NCBI RefSeq assembly: GCF_000312425.1
Contig: NZ_HE997181.1
Location: 1,455,486 to 1,519,485, forward strand
From: Reyranella massiliensis 521
Lineage (GTDB): Bacteria > Pseudomonadota > Alphaproteobacteria > Reyranellales > Reyranellaceae
Length of the DNA stretch: 64,000 bases
Direction of reading: 5' to 3'
Positions 25,141-36,321 of this stretch are shown here, piece after piece. The position numbers and the translations under genes were made by a program. Numbering within the stretch: position 1 is the first letter of the stretch; each line of letters opens with the position of its first letter. Under the pieces are notes generated by a model, which made no database searches, was not told the DNA's origin, and saw nothing but the letters and a program-made list of their open reading frames with translations.

Positions 25141-26414
25141 GGTGTGACCAAGGTGACTCTGAAATCATTGACGTTGGTGCGGGTGGGGCCGGTGACGACA
25201 CTGTCACCTAACAGGCCGAAGAAGCCGTGGCCGTCATTGTCGTCGAGCATGGTCTGCGGATCACGGCCCTTGGCGCGCGCGCGAGCCAGCGTGTCGGGCG
25301 CGAAGATCGCACCGGCGATATCTTCTGCGCCGTCGACACCGTCGGTGTCCGCGGCGAGGCCCCAGATGCCGGGCGTGCCGTTCGCGGCAATGGCCTCGGC
25401 CATCAGATATTCGACATTGCGCCCGCCGCGACCCTTGCCGCGGATCGTCACCGTGGTTTCGCCGCCGGACAGGATCACGACCGGCTTGTCGCCACGCTTC
25501 AGGAGATCGAGCGCCTGACGTGCGTGCGTGGCGCCGAGTTCGCGCGCTTCGCCTTCGAGATTGTCGCCCAGCATGACCACTTCGCAGCCCTGCTGACGGG
25601 CGACGGTTGCAGCGGCTTCGAGCGAGCGCTTCGGCGTGGCAACCATGATCGTTTCGACGTTAGCCAGTCGTGGATCGCCGGGCTTGGGTGTTTCCTCGAC
25701 CGTGCCGGAAGCGCCGGCCTTCAGGTGGGCGAGGACCGGAGCGGGCGGATCGAGGCGGTATTTAGCGAGGACGGCCAGTGCATCGGCAAAGCTCGTCTTG
25801 TCGGCAACCGTAGGGCCTGAGCCGATCACGCCGGGATCGTCGTTGGGCACGTCGGAGATCAGCCACGACAGCACATGTGCGGGCTGCGCGGCAACGGCGA
25901 GCCGTCCGCCCTTGATCATCGAGAGGTGCTTTCGCACCGTGTTCATCTCGACGATGTTGGCGCCCGACTTCAGGAGCGCGCGGTTGACTTCCTGTTTGTC
26001 TTCCAGGGTGAGGCCGGGTGCCGGCAGTGAAAGCAACGCCGATGCGCCGCCGGAAATGAGGCAAAGTACGAGATCGTCCGCACGGAGCCCTTGCACGCGC
26101 TCGAGGATGCGGCGGGCCGCCTCTCGTCCCTTGGCATCGGGCACCGGGTGCGAAGCTTCGACGATCTCGATACGCTTGCAGGCCTCGCCATAGCCATAGC
26201 GCGTCACCACAAGCCCTTCGAGCGGGTGGGGCCACTGGTCCTCGACCGCCTTGGCCATGGCGGCGCTCGCCTTGCCGGCGCCGATGACGACAGTCTTCCC
26301 CTTTGGTGGCTGCAGCTTGGCGATGAAGGGGGCCAGACAGGTTTCGGGTCGCGCGACGTCCAGGGCGGCGTCGAACATGGTGCGCAGCAAGGCGCGGGCG
26401 TCGGCATCTTTCAT
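25137..26414 (-). CDS. gckA: Glycerate 2-kinase (class II, GckA/TtuD type)
   Basis: The 425-residue protein is of the MOFRL/glycerate kinase type 2 family (often misnamed hydroxypyruvate reductase). It shows VIGAGKASAAMAKAVED near the N terminus, CLISGGASALLSLPAPGLTLEDK, HLSMIKGGRLA, and the C-terminal MOFRL part with VILSGGETTVTIRGKGRGGRN and LAADTDGVDG. It makes 2-phosphoglycerate from glycerate and ATP. It is the first gene of the operon, divergent from the HutG-like gene with only 29 bases between starts. I start at MKDADARALL; upstream in-frame sequence runs into the divergent gene. Confidence 0.9.
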   Translation of the reverse strand: MKDADARALLRTMFDAALDVARPETCLAPFIAKLQPPKGKTVVIGAGKASAAMAKAVEDQWPHPLEGLVVTRYGYGEACKRIEIVEASHPVPDAKGREAARRILERVQGLRADDLVLCLISGGASALLSLPAPGLTLEDKQEVNRALLKSGANIVEMNTVRKHLSMIKGGRLAVAAQPAHVLSWLISDVPNDDPGVIGSGPTVADKTSFADALAVLAKYRLDPPAPVLAHLKAGASGTVEETPKPGDPRLANVETIMVATPKRSLEAAATVARQQGCEVVMLGDNLEGEARELGATHARQALDLLKRGDKPVVILSGGETTVTIRGKGRGGRNVEYLMAEAIAANGTPGIWGLAADTDGVDGAEDIAGAIFAPDTLARARAKGRDPQTMLDDNDGHGFFGLLGDSVVTGPTRTNVNDFRVTLVTP

Positions 26415-26443
26415 TTGTGCAATCTTCGCACTATAGGGGCTCG

Positions 26444-27211
26444 ATGCAACAACTGCTGGGGCCCGGCGATCCGCCGCCCTTTTCCGTCGTGAACGAAAGG
26501 GGCAAGGCACCGCTGCTGTTGCTCTGTGATCATGCCAGCAAGGCGGTTCCGAAAGCGCTGGGCTCGCTCGGCATTTCGGAGGTCGAGCTGTCGCGCCATA
26601 TCGGCTGGGACATCGGCGGCCTCGATGCGGCGATCGCACTGTCCGCCGCGCTCGATGCGCCACTGGTCGCGTCGGGCTATTCGCGGCTGGTGATCGACTG
26701 CAACCGCTGGCCGGGTGGTGAAGGCTCGACGCCCGAGGTCAGCGACGGAACCGTCGTGCCGGCCAACCAGGGGCTCACTCGGGAGCAGGTCGATGCCCGG
26801 GCGGAGGCCTGCTTCTGGCCCTATCACCGGGAGGTCGATCGCGTGCTCGACGCCATGACGGCTGGCGGCCGCCAGGTCTGCCTGCTGGTCGTGCATTCCT
26901 TCACGCCGGTCATGAAAGGCTTCGTGCGGCCCTGGCATGTCGGTGTGCTGTGGAACGACGATCCGCGCCTGCCGGAGCCGCTGCTGACCGAACTACGGCG
27001 GGACCCCGAACTGGTCGTCGGCGACAACGAACCTTACTCGGCGCGTGCCTCCTACGAATACACGCTGACGGCGCATGCGCGATCCCGAGCTGTTCCGCAT
27101 TGTTCGCTGGAAGTGCGTCAGGACCTCATGGCCACGCCGGATGATGCCCGCACCTGGGGCCAGCGGCTGGCGCCGGCGATCCGCTCGGCAGTTGGGCGGG
27201 CCCTGTCGTGA
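26444..27211 (+). CDS. N-formylglutamate amidohydrolase family protein
   Basis: The 255-residue protein fits the HutG/N-formylglutamate amidohydrolase family: LLCDHASKAVPKALGSLG and HIGWDIGGLDAAIALS at the N terminus, SRLVIDCNRWPGG, and LLVVHSFTPVMKGFVRPWHVG. Conserved His, Asp and Glu residues should bind a metal. The HutG reaction splits N-formylglutamate to formate and glutamate in histidine breakdown, but no hut genes are nearby and this family has many predicted members of unknown substrate. The start lies 29 bases from the divergent gckA start. Confidence 0.85.
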   Translation: MQQLLGPGDPPPFSVVNERGKAPLLLLCDHASKAVPKALGSLGISEVELSRHIGWDIGGLDAAIALSAALDAPLVASGYSRLVIDCNRWPGGEGSTPEVSDGTVVPANQGLTREQVDARAEACFWPYHREVDRVLDAMTAGGRQVCLLVVHSFTPVMKGFVRPWHVGVLWNDDPRLPEPLLTELRRDPELVVGDNEPYSARASYEYTLTAHARSRAVPHCSLEVRQDLMATPDDARTWGQRLAPAIRSAVGRALS

Positions 27212-27330
27212 CGTGCGCATCCTCGCCTCAGGCAATCCTGCCGGCCTCGCCCTGGCCGACTGGTTTATGCGGCGGGCTGCGCCTATATCCTCGGACGAAG
27301 CTTTGATCTTCGTGGTTCCAGGAGACGATC

Positions 27331-27630
27331 ATGGACGACAAGACCCGTACCGAACTCGAGGCCGCCGCCTTCCGACGCCTGGTGTCGCACCTGCAGGAAC
27401 GTACCGACGTCCAGAACATCGACCTGATGAATCTGGCCGGATTCTGCCGCAACTGCCTGTCGCGCTGGTACCGCGAGGAGGCGGGCTCCCGCGGCATCGA
27501 GATCGCCGACCCCAAGGCCCGCGAGATCGTTTACGGCATGCCCTATGAAGAATGGAAGGCCAAGCACCAGAAGGAAGCTTCAAGCGACCAGAAAAAGGCC
27601 TTCGACAAGGCCGGGCACAAGCATTCCTAG
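27331..27630 (+). CDS. DUF1244 domain protein
   Basis: The 99-residue protein matches DUF1244, a small proteobacterial family: AAFRRLVSHLQERTDVQNID, MNLAGFCRNCLSRWYREEA (two cysteines in C-R-N-C) and YGMPYEEWKAKHQ. It looks like a helical cytoplasmic protein, possibly metal-binding through the cysteine pair. A CAGGAG ribosome site precedes the ATG. The Lys-rich tail is disordered. Function is unknown; the gapR-like gene follows 111 bases later from its own likely promoter. Confidence 0.88.
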   Translation: MDDKTRTELEAAAFRRLVSHLQERTDVQNIDLMNLAGFCRNCLSRWYREEAGSRGIEIADPKAREIVYGMPYEEWKAKHQKEASSDQKKAFDKAGHKHS

Positions 27631-27682
27631 CCCTCGCGTGGCCAAGTCCACGTTATCCCCATCATTCATCGCCCGAGAGTCG

Positions 27683-27712
27683 TTGAGTCGACATAGTCGC
27701 CGCTCCTATGGT
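27683..27712 (+). promoter_or_regulatory. Possible promoter of the gapR-like gene
   Basis: TTGAGT, an 18-base spacer and TATGGT, ending 29 bases before the GapR ATG. This is a partial sigma-70 match seen by eye. Confidence 0.4.
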
Positions 27713-27741
27713 CCGGCCGTCGGGATCAAGGAGTTGCGGAC

Positions 27742-28014
27742 ATGCCGGACGGAAGCGCCGTTTCCAAGAAGACCAAGGCCGGGCCGGTTTCGGCAGACCG
27801 GCTGAAAAGCTTCGTCGAACGCATCGAAAAGCTCGAAGAAGAGCGCCGCGCCATCGGCGGTGACGTCAAGGACGTCTACAGCGAGGCCAAGGGCGTGGGC
27901 TACGACGTGAAGACGATCCGCAAGATCGTGTCGATGCGCCGTATGGATGCCGCCGACCGCGCCGAGGAGGAGACCCTGCTCGACGTCTACAAGCACGCTC
28001 TGGGCATGGTCTGA
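27742..28014 (+). CDS. gapR: GapR-like DNA-binding protein (DUF2312)
   Basis: The 90-residue protein is of the DUF2312/GapR family, alphaproteobacterial nucleoid proteins that clamp overtwisted DNA ahead of polymerases. The signature runs DRLKSFVERIEKLEEERRAI, DVKDVYSEAKGVGYDVKTIR and the tail KIVSMRRMDAADRAEEET. The long helices form the coiled-coil tetramer in Caulobacter GapR. An AAGGAG ribosome site is present. It is convergent with the DUF429 gene, with a GC hairpin between them. Confidence 0.9.
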   Translation: MPDGSAVSKKTKAGPVSADRLKSFVERIEKLEEERRAIGGDVKDVYSEAKGVGYDVKTIRKIVSMRRMDAADRAEEETLLDVYKHALGMV

Positions 28015-28028
28015 TTTTTGGCGTGTTT

Positions 28029-28049
28029 GGGCTCGGGTTCCCCGGGCCC
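28029..28049. terminator. GC hairpin between convergent genes
   Basis: GGGCTCGGG, a three-base loop and CCCGGGCCC form a nine-pair stem with one wobble between gapR and the DUF429 gene. No T run follows on either strand, so its function as a terminator is uncertain. Confidence 0.4.
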
Positions 28050-28052
28050 GGT

Positions 28053-28727
28053 TCAGTACCAGATGTTCATCGGCAGGCCGTAGCGGTCGCGTAGCCGTTT
28101 CGGGCCAAGGCGTGTGGCGGTCCCCGCGGCGATCAGGGTCGCCGTCCGGCAGACGGCCATGGCGTCCAGCACGTCGTCGCGGGCTGCCCCCGATACCGTT
28201 TGTGGTTTCCATTTGAAACCGTGCTTCGCCAGGAGGTCGAGTCGCTCGGCGAAGCCGTCCGGCTGCCGCTTCTTGCTCAGCACGGGCTTGTCGCCGTTCA
28301 TGCGTGTGAAGGCGAGCTCGGGATGCGCCTCGTAGACGACGCGTCGAAGCCTGGCGCTGCCGCGCAGCAGCCCGTCGACCTCGCGCATCTTGGGAAAGAG
28401 ATGGAACGTCTGCCGGTTGATGCCCAGGCCCAGCTTGCGGCTGGCCGCATTGGCGTCGGCGTGGGTCGTGCAGGCGAGCGCCGGGCGGCAGGGGGTGGGG
28501 AACACCGAGCTGGCCTTGCCCGGCATCAGGGCGCGCGCCTCGGCTTCACAGGCCCGGCCGGGGCGGGGCGTGTCGGTGAGGCCGATCGGCATGTCGACCG
28601 CCAAAATGGAAAGGCCCTCGCAAGCGTCTGCGAGGGCCTTCACAACTCTTATGTCCAGAGTGCCGTCGAGATCGCGCCGACAGACGACCCAGCCGGCGCG
28701 GCAGCCGTCGGCGCCCCCGACGATCAA
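28053..28727 (-). CDS. DUF429 predicted RNase H-like nuclease
   Basis: The 224-residue protein matches DUF429: GGADGCRAGWVVCRRD at the N terminus supplies the first acidic residue of an RNase H-like fold, ILAVDMPIGLTD the second, and ARDDVLDAMAVCRTA near the C terminus the last acidic pair. The conserved FPTPCRPAL and YEAHPELAFTRMNG segments are also present. Members are predicted nucleases without a known role. Its ATG is eight bases after the icd stop, so it is likely cotranscribed with icd. Confidence 0.85.
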   Translation of the reverse strand: MIVGGADGCRAGWVVCRRDLDGTLDIRVVKALADACEGLSILAVDMPIGLTDTPRPGRACEAEARALMPGKASSVFPTPCRPALACTTHADANAASRKLGLGINRQTFHLFPKMREVDGLLRGSARLRRVVYEAHPELAFTRMNGDKPVLSKKRQPDGFAERLDLLAKHGFKWKPQTVSGAARDDVLDAMAVCRTATLIAAGTATRLGPKRLRDRYGLPMNIWY

Positions 28728-28734
28728 CGGACCG

Positions 28735-29952
28735 CTACCACGCGGCCATCTTGGCCTTGAGATTGCCGTCGAGCGTCGCGAGGAATTCCTCGGTAGTCAG
28801 GTAGGGCTGGCTCTTGTCGATGAGGATCGCGAGATCCTTGGTCATCTTCCCGCTCTCGACGGCCTCGACGCAGACCTTCTCGAGCGCGTCTGCGAACTTC
28901 ACCACCTCGGGCGTGGCGTCGAACGTGCCGCGATACTTGAGACCCTGCGTCCAGGCGAAGATCGAGGCGATCGGGTTGGTCGAGGTCGGCTTGCCCTTCT
29001 GGTGTTCGCGATAGTGGCGGGTCACCGTGCCGTGCGCGGCCTCGGCCTCGACGGTCTTGCCGTCCGGCGTCATCAGCACGGAGGTCATCAGGCCGAGCGA
29101 GCCGAAGCCCTGGGCCACCGTGTCGGACTGGACGTCGCCGTCGTAGTTCTTGCAGGCCCACACGAATTCGCCGTGCCACTTCAGGGCCGAGGCGACCATG
29201 TCGTCGATCAGGCGGTGTTCGTAGGTGATGTTCTTCGCCTTGAACTTGTCGGCGAACTCCTTGTCGAAGACCTCCTGGAACAGGTCCTTGAAGCGGCCGT
29301 CGTAGCGCTTGAGGATGGTGTTCTTGGTCGAGAGGTACACTGGCCAGCCGCGCATCAGGCCGTAGTTGAACGAGCTGCGCGCGAAACCGACGATCGACTC
29401 GTCGAGATTGTACATGGTCATGGCGACGCCGCCGGCCGGGAAGTCGAACACGTTGTGCTCGATCACCTTGCCGTCCTCGCCCTCGAAGCGGACGGTCAGC
29501 TTGCCCTTGCCCGGCACCACGAAGTCGGTGGCGCGATACTGGTCGCCGAAGGCATGGCGGCCGATGACGATCGGGTGGGTCCAGCCGGGCACCAGGCGCG
29601 GCACGTTCTTGCAGACGATGGGCTCGCGGAAGATGGTGCCGCCGATGATGTTGCGGATCGTCCCGTTGGGCGACCGCCACATTTCCTTGAGATTGAACTC
29701 CTTCACGCGCGCCTCGTCCGGCGTGATGGTCGCGCACTTCACGGCGACGCCGTACTTCTTGGTAGCCTCGGCCGCGTCGACCGTGACCTGATCGCTGGTC
29801 TTGTCGCGATGTTCGATGCCGAGGTCGTAGTACTTCAGGTCGATGTCGAGGTAGGGGAGGATCAGCTTTTCCTTGATGAATGCCCAAATGATGCGGGTCA
29901 TCTCGTCGCCGTCCATATCGACGACCGGGTTCTTCACCTTGATCTTCGGCAT
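28735..29952 (-). CDS. icd: NADP-dependent isocitrate dehydrogenase, dimeric (eukaryote-like) type
   Basis: The 405-residue enzyme oxidatively decarboxylates isocitrate to 2-oxoglutarate with NADP. It is the homodimeric type shared with mitochondrial IDH2: [19 protein letters not shown] at the start, the substrate loop [19 protein letters not shown], and ETDTVAQG-like metal-site context in [20 protein letters not shown]. The C-terminal [21 protein letters not shown] holds the NADP-binding region. A second, unrelated isocitrate dehydrogenase begins immediately upstream on the same strand; a hairpin at 29991-30016 separates the two. Confidence 0.96.
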   Translation of the reverse strand: MPKIKVKNPVVDMDGDEMTRIIWAFIKEKLILPYLDIDLKYYDLGIEHRDKTSDQVTVDAAEATKKYGVAVKCATITPDEARVKEFNLKEMWRSPNGTIRNIIGGTIFREPIVCKNVPRLVPGWTHPIVIGRHAFGDQYRATDFVVPGKGKLTVRFEGEDGKVIEHNVFDFPAGGVAMTMYNLDESIVGFARSSFNYGLMRGWPVYLSTKNTILKRYDGRFKDLFQEVFDKEFADKFKAKNITYEHRLIDDMVASALKWHGEFVWACKNYDGDVQSDTVAQGFGSLGLMTSVLMTPDGKTVEAEAAHGTVTRHYREHQKGKPTSTNPIASIFAWTQGLKYRGTFDATPEVVKFADALEKVCVEAVESGKMTKDLAILIDKSQPYLTTEEFLATLDGNLKAKMAAW

Positions 29953-29990
29953 GTTGCGATCCTCTCAGTCAACGCGCGCGGGAATTAGAA

Positions 29991-30016
29991 AGCCGCCCCG
30001 GTCGCCCGGGGCGGCT
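29991..30016 (-). terminator. Terminator of the monomeric isocitrate dehydrogenase gene
   Basis: AGCCGCCCCGG and CCGGGGCGGCT form an 11-pair perfect stem with a four-base loop 14 bases past the idh stop on the minus strand, followed by TTTCTAATT. Confidence 0.65.
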
Positions 30017-30030
30017 CACCTAGCGCCGCA

Positions 30031-32379
<2,349 letters not shown>

Positions 32380-32510
32380 CTATCTCTTCCCGTGCGTCGT
32401 CGCCGTGTTGCCGCACGAGGCGATCGGGTCGTCGGGCTATTTCGCAACTACGACAAAAGTGACGATCAAGAGCCAAGACAAGTGGGCGGCCTGCGAACGC
32501 GGCGCAGGCG

Positions 32511-33119
32511 TCAGACGCGATCCAGGCGCTTTGCCAAGCCGGCGGATCGCGGCATGGCTGCAATTGTCGGCAGCACTTCGTCGATGCCATTCACGAAGGC
32601 GACGTGGTCCAGGTGGGTTCGTTCGGCGAAACCACCCTCCACGACGTTCTGCAGCAGCGCGGCGAGCGGCTTCCAGTAGCCACCCTGATCGATGATCACG
32701 ATCGGCTTGCTGTGCAGGCCGAGGGTGCGCCAGGATAGAACCTCGAACAGCTCCTCGAGGGTGCCGAGCCCACCGGGCAGCACCACGAAACCGTCCGACC
32801 GCTCGAACATCTGGAGCTTGCGTTCGTGCATGGTCTCGACGACAGATGTCTCAGTCAGGTCCGGATGGCCTGCCTCGCGTTCCAGCAGGAAACGCGGGAT
32901 AATACCGATAACCTTGCCGCCGCTATCGAGAGCGGCGTTGGCCACCAGGCCCATAAGGCCGACGCCGCCACCGCCGTAAACCAGCGTAACGCCTTGATTG
33001 GCCAGCATTTGTCCCAAGGCCATGGCGGTTGTCCGGCTGGCGGGGTCGGTTCCGAAACGGGCGCCACAGAAGACGCACAGGGACTTGGGGTTGGGGAAGG
33101 GAGGGCTGGACTCGGGCAC
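32511..33119 (-). CDS. LOG family (TIGR00730) nucleotide phosphoribohydrolase
   Basis: The 202-residue protein has the lysine-decarboxylase-like Rossmann fold of LOG proteins: LCVFCGARFGTDP at the N terminus, LVYGGGGVGLMGLVANAAL, and the catalytic FVVLPGGLGTLEELFEVL (P-G-G-x-G-T-x-x-E). MHERKLQMFERSDG supplies the other active-site residues. Plant and bacterial LOG enzymes hydrolyse cytokinin riboside monophosphates or other nucleoside monophosphates, releasing ribose 5-phosphate. It is divergent from the LysM gene. Between it and idh, 257 bases hold only presumed promoter sequence for idh. Confidence 0.9.
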   Translation of the reverse strand: MPESSPPFPNPKSLCVFCGARFGTDPASRTTAMALGQMLANQGVTLVYGGGGVGLMGLVANAALDSGGKVIGIIPRFLLEREAGHPDLTETSVVETMHERKLQMFERSDGFVVLPGGLGTLEELFEVLSWRTLGLHSKPIVIIDQGGYWKPLAALLQNVVEGGFAERTHLDHVAFVNGIDEVLPTIAAMPRSAGLAKRLDRV

Positions 33120-33236
33120 GAAAGCTGCTTCTTTTGAGACGAACGGGTGCCTTCACGGCTCGGGATGGCATGGTATCATTTCGCGAAGGATGGTCGCGAC
33201 ACCAATGGGGATGGTCGTCGCACCGTTGGGAGGGCG

Positions 33237-34256
33237 ATGTCACGCACTGTTTTCGGGCTGGTTGCGATCGGCGCGATCGTCATTGCGATTGCGTTGGGCG
33301 TTGCATGGCACGGTAAGCTCCGAGAGCAAGCCGCCATAGATCATTCAGCCAAGCCCTCATCGGCACCGCTGGCGGCCGCTCCGGCTACGCCGCCGGCTTC
33401 GAGCACGCCGCCCGCGGATACCGCGGCCACGACGGCGCCGAGCTTCGACATCGCCCGCATCGGGCCGGACGGTCGGGCTGTGGTTGCCGGCCGTGCAGCG
33501 CCCGGCGCCAAGATCGTGCTTTTGGATGGCGGCAAGGAAATCGCCAAAGCGGAGGCCGACGCGCGGGGAGAGTGGGTCGTTATCGTGCAGGATCCGCCGC
33601 TGGCGGTGGGACAGCATGAGCTGCGCGTCGTTCAGCACATCGAAGGGCGGGCTCCCCTCACGTCGGACCAGGCCGTGGTTGCGGTCGTACCGGAGCAGCC
33701 GGGCGCAACCGACAAGCCTCGCGAAGACACGCTGGTGATGATCTCGCCACGTGCGGGCGCCTCGACGCTGGTCCAGCCGCCGTCGCCGGCCGGTGTGCCG
33801 AGATCGGCGGACCTCGTGCTTTCGACGCTCGACTACGATGACCGTGGGCACGTCACCATCACTGGCCAGGCCAACCCAGGTACGGTCGTCCGCGCGTACA
33901 TCAACGATCGTATGGTGGCGGAGGGGACGACGGGAACGGATGGTCGCTGGCGCCTGAAGCCCATCGATCCGCTCGAGCAGGGCAAGTACAAGCTGCGTCT
34001 CGATCGCATTGCCAAGGACGGCAAGCCGGTGGCGCGGCTGGAGCTGCCTTTCGAAAAGCTGACGATCACGCCGGCATCCGATACCGATTCGCGGCGCCTG
34101 CACGTAGTGCGGGGCGACAATCTCTGGAACATCGCACGGGCGCATTATGGCGCCGGATGGCAGCACACGATCATCTTCGGCGCCAACAAAGAGCAGATTC
34201 GCGATCCCGATCTGATATATCCGGGACAGGTCCTCACCCTGCCCAAGGTCAACTGA
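33237..34256 (+). CDS. LysM peptidoglycan-binding protein with Ig-like repeats
   Basis: The 339-residue protein has an N-terminal membrane anchor or signal (TVFGLVAIGAIVIAIALGVAW), an Ala/Pro-rich linker, two Ig-like beta domains (DGRAVVAGRAAPGAKIVLLD and RGHVTITGQANPGTVVRAYI, both with the G-x-A-x-P-G turn) and a C-terminal LysM domain (HVVRGDNLWNIARAHYGAG to DPDLIYPGQVLTLP). It should sit in the inner membrane with the LysM binding peptidoglycan. The start has a GGGAGGGCG site; a longer upstream reading frame lacks one. psd follows 31 bases later. Confidence 0.88.
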   Translation: MSRTVFGLVAIGAIVIAIALGVAWHGKLREQAAIDHSAKPSSAPLAAAPATPPASSTPPADTAATTAPSFDIARIGPDGRAVVAGRAAPGAKIVLLDGGKEIAKAEADARGEWVVIVQDPPLAVGQHELRVVQHIEGRAPLTSDQAVVAVVPEQPGATDKPREDTLVMISPRAGASTLVQPPSPAGVPRSADLVLSTLDYDDRGHVTITGQANPGTVVRAYINDRMVAEGTTGTDGRWRLKPIDPLEQGKYKLRLDRIAKDGKPVARLELPFEKLTITPASDTDSRRLHVVRGDNLWNIARAHYGAGWQHTIIFGANKEQIRDPDLIYPGQVLTLPKVN

Positions 34257-34287
34257 CGAGCCTGGGCCCAAAGCGAGCTCTTTCACC

Positions 34288-34980
34288 ATGCTGGCCAATT
34301 TTCTGGTGCCGATCATCGACGACGGTTGGCGCTTCATTGCCCTCTTCGCCGGCGCGACCTTCCTCGCGGCCCTGACAGGCGCCGCGTGGCTGTTCTGGCC
34401 GCTGTTCGTGCTGACCCTGTGGTCGATCTACTTCTTCCGCGATCCGCCGCGTGGCGTGCCGCAGGAAGACGGCCTGCTGATCGCGCCAGCCGACGGTCTG
34501 GTGCAGATGGTGGTGCAAGCCGTCCCGCCGGCGGAATTGGGTCTCGGCGATCAGCCGCTGACCCGCGTCTCCATTTTCCTGTCGGTGTTCGACGTGCACA
34601 TCAATCGTGCGCCCTGTGCGGCCACGGTCGACGTCGTGGCCTATCGGCCGGGCAAGTTCCTCAACGCCAATGCCGACAAGGCGAGCGAGGAGAACGAGCG
34701 CATGGCGTTGGCGTTACGCCGGGCCGACGGCCGCATCATCGGCTGCGTGCAGATCGCGGGCTGGGTTGCCCGCCGCATCGTCTGCTACGTCAAGCCGGGA
34801 CAGGCGGTCGCAGCCGGGGAACGTTTCGGCCATATCCGCTTTGGTAGTCGTACCGACCTCTATCTGCCCGCGGGCGCGCGTTTGCTGGTCGCGGCGGGCC
34901 AGCGCATGATCGGTGGGGAGACCGTTATGGCTGAGCTCGATCCGGGCAGGACGGAACCGCGTACCGCCATCGAGTTCTAG
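34288..34980 (+). CDS. psd: Phosphatidylserine decarboxylase
   Basis: The 230-residue proenzyme makes phosphatidylethanolamine from phosphatidylserine. It has an N-terminal membrane segment, FFRDPPRGVP, SIFLSVFDVHINRAPC and the self-cleavage site RFGSRTDLYLP, where the G-S bond is cut to give the pyruvoyl group. The short length fits the archaeal/alphaproteobacterial type (PSD-A) rather than the E. coli type. The gene is 13 bases before pssA, the preceding step of the pathway, in the usual psd-pssA pair. Confidence 0.95.
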   Translation: MLANFLVPIIDDGWRFIALFAGATFLAALTGAAWLFWPLFVLTLWSIYFFRDPPRGVPQEDGLLIAPADGLVQMVVQAVPPAELGLGDQPLTRVSIFLSVFDVHINRAPCAATVDVVAYRPGKFLNANADKASEENERMALALRRADGRIIGCVQIAGWVARRIVCYVKPGQAVAAGERFGHIRFGSRTDLYLPAGARLLVAAGQRMIGGETVMAELDPGRTEPRTAIEF

Positions 34981-34993
34981 GGAGTCCTAACTC

Positions 34994-35818
34994 ATGGACG
35001 ACGATCTGCGCTCGCGCCGCGGCCGGTTGCGCGGCTTCTCGATCAATCGCCTGATCCCGAACGTGCTGACGCTGGCGGCGCTGTGCTCGGGCCTGACGGC
35101 CATTCGCTTCGGGCTGCAGGGCGAGATGCGGCTCGCGGTGATCGCGATCATCGTCGCCGCGATCTTCGATGCGTTGGATGGGCGCGTGGCGCGGCGGCTG
35201 GGCGTTACCAGCCGCTTCGGCGCCGAGCTTGATTCGCTTTCCGATTTCCTGTGCTTCGGTGTGGCACCAGCACTCGTTCTCTACCTCGGCTCGCTGCGGG
35301 AAGCGGGGTCGCTGGGCTGGATCGTGGTCCTGATGTTCCCGATCTGCTCGGCGCTGCGGCTCGCCCGGTTCAACACCGCGCTCGTCTCCGATACGCCGCC
35401 ACCGGCGTGGACGGGGTCGTTCTTCACCGGCGTACCGGCCCCGGCGGGGGCTCTGCTGGCCCTGATGCCGCTGATGGTGAGCTTCGAGATCGAGGCCGCC
35501 TGGCCACGCCATGCCCTGGTCGTCGGCATCGTGCTCGTTGCGGTCGGCGGCTTGATGGTGAGCCGGCTGCCGACCTTCTCGTTCAAGAAGGGCAGGGTGC
35601 CGCGTCACCTCGTGTTGCCGGCCCTGCTGAGCGCGGCGCTGGTGATGACCGTGATTGCGAGTTCGCCCTGGATCGGCCTGTCGTTGCTGGGGCTGGGCTA
35701 CATGGCCCTCATACCCTTCAGCTGGATGGCCTATCGCCGGCAGGCGATGGCCGACCGTCAGGCCGCTGCGGCGCCCGGCGAGGTGGTTCCTTTGCGCGCG
35801 GTGGACCCGCAGGACTGA
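34994..35818 (+). CDS. pssA: CDP-diacylglycerol-serine O-phosphatidyltransferase
   Basis: The 274-residue integral membrane enzyme joins CDP-diacylglycerol and serine to give phosphatidylserine. The CDP-alcohol phosphotransferase motif D-G-x-x-A-R-x8-G-x3-D-x3-D is complete in ALDGRVARRLGVTS with FGAELDSLSD. It begins with SINRLIPNVLTLAALCSGLT and has about seven to eight membrane helices. It is transcribed with psd. A remnant of another family member lies directly downstream. Confidence 0.95.
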   Translation: MDDDLRSRRGRLRGFSINRLIPNVLTLAALCSGLTAIRFGLQGEMRLAVIAIIVAAIFDALDGRVARRLGVTSRFGAELDSLSDFLCFGVAPALVLYLGSLREAGSLGWIVVLMFPICSALRLARFNTALVSDTPPPAWTGSFFTGVPAPAGALLALMPLMVSFEIEAAWPRHALVVGIVLVAVGGLMVSRLPTFSFKKGRVPRHLVLPALLSAALVMTVIASSPWIGLSLLGLGYMALIPFSWMAYRRQAMADRQAAAAPGEVVPLRAVDPQD

Positions 35819-35825
35819 CGCCGTC

Positions 35826-35850
35826 GGGTCGGCATGCTCGACCCTGTTTT
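35826..35850 (+). terminator. Possible terminator after pssA
   Basis: GGGTCG and CGACCC around a seven-base loop, followed by TGTTTT, seven bases past the pssA stop. Confidence 0.5.
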
Positions 35851-35879
35851 GCGGCGTTGGATTGGCCCACGGGCTCTAA

Positions 35880-36213
35880 GGGGCCGCTCTCGCTGCGATC
35901 CTGGCCAATCGGCTGCTGGATGGCCTCGACGGCGCCGTGGCCCGGCACGGGACGCCGACGGCCTTTGGCGGCTATCTCGATATCGTCTGCGACATGGCTT
36001 TCTATGATGCCGCGGTGCCGGTGGGTTTGCGCTGGCAGAGGCCGGCAATGCGAGCTGGGCGGCGCTGCTGCTGGCGTCCTTCGTGTGTACCTGCGCGTCT
36101 TTCCTGGGGCAGGCGGTGATGGCAGCGCAGCGGGGCGAGCCTTCTGCCTCTTTCCTGCGTCCTTCCTCTGGCTGGTGGCAACCTGGAAGTCAGAAACAGA
36201 ATCCGGTTTGTAG
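35880..36213 (+). pseudogene. Decayed CDP-alcohol phosphatidyltransferase fragment
   Basis: Reading from 35880 gives LAAILANRLLDGLDGAVARH, followed by GGYLDIVCD, the intact CDP-alcohol phosphotransferase motif. In that frame a TAA stands just upstream at 35877, so the N terminus is missing. Near 36025 one base appears to be lost: after AVPVG the family sequence continues only in another frame (FALAEAGNASWAALLLASF, MAAQRGE). Further on, FCLFPASFLWLVATWK reads in the third frame. With a missing start and at least two frame breaks this is a pseudogene, unrelated by recent duplication to pssA, whose motif differs. The 603 bases between pssA and the pilin gene contain only this and an AT-rich promoter area. 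Confidence 0.8.
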
Positions 36214-36321
36214 CCATTGTGTCGGCCACAAAGCGAACCCACTATCTCTAGAGAGGGACTTCTGGATAGTTGTTTAATATCAAAAGGTTGTAAATAACGG
36301 CGATTTTACGGCTTATTTGAA

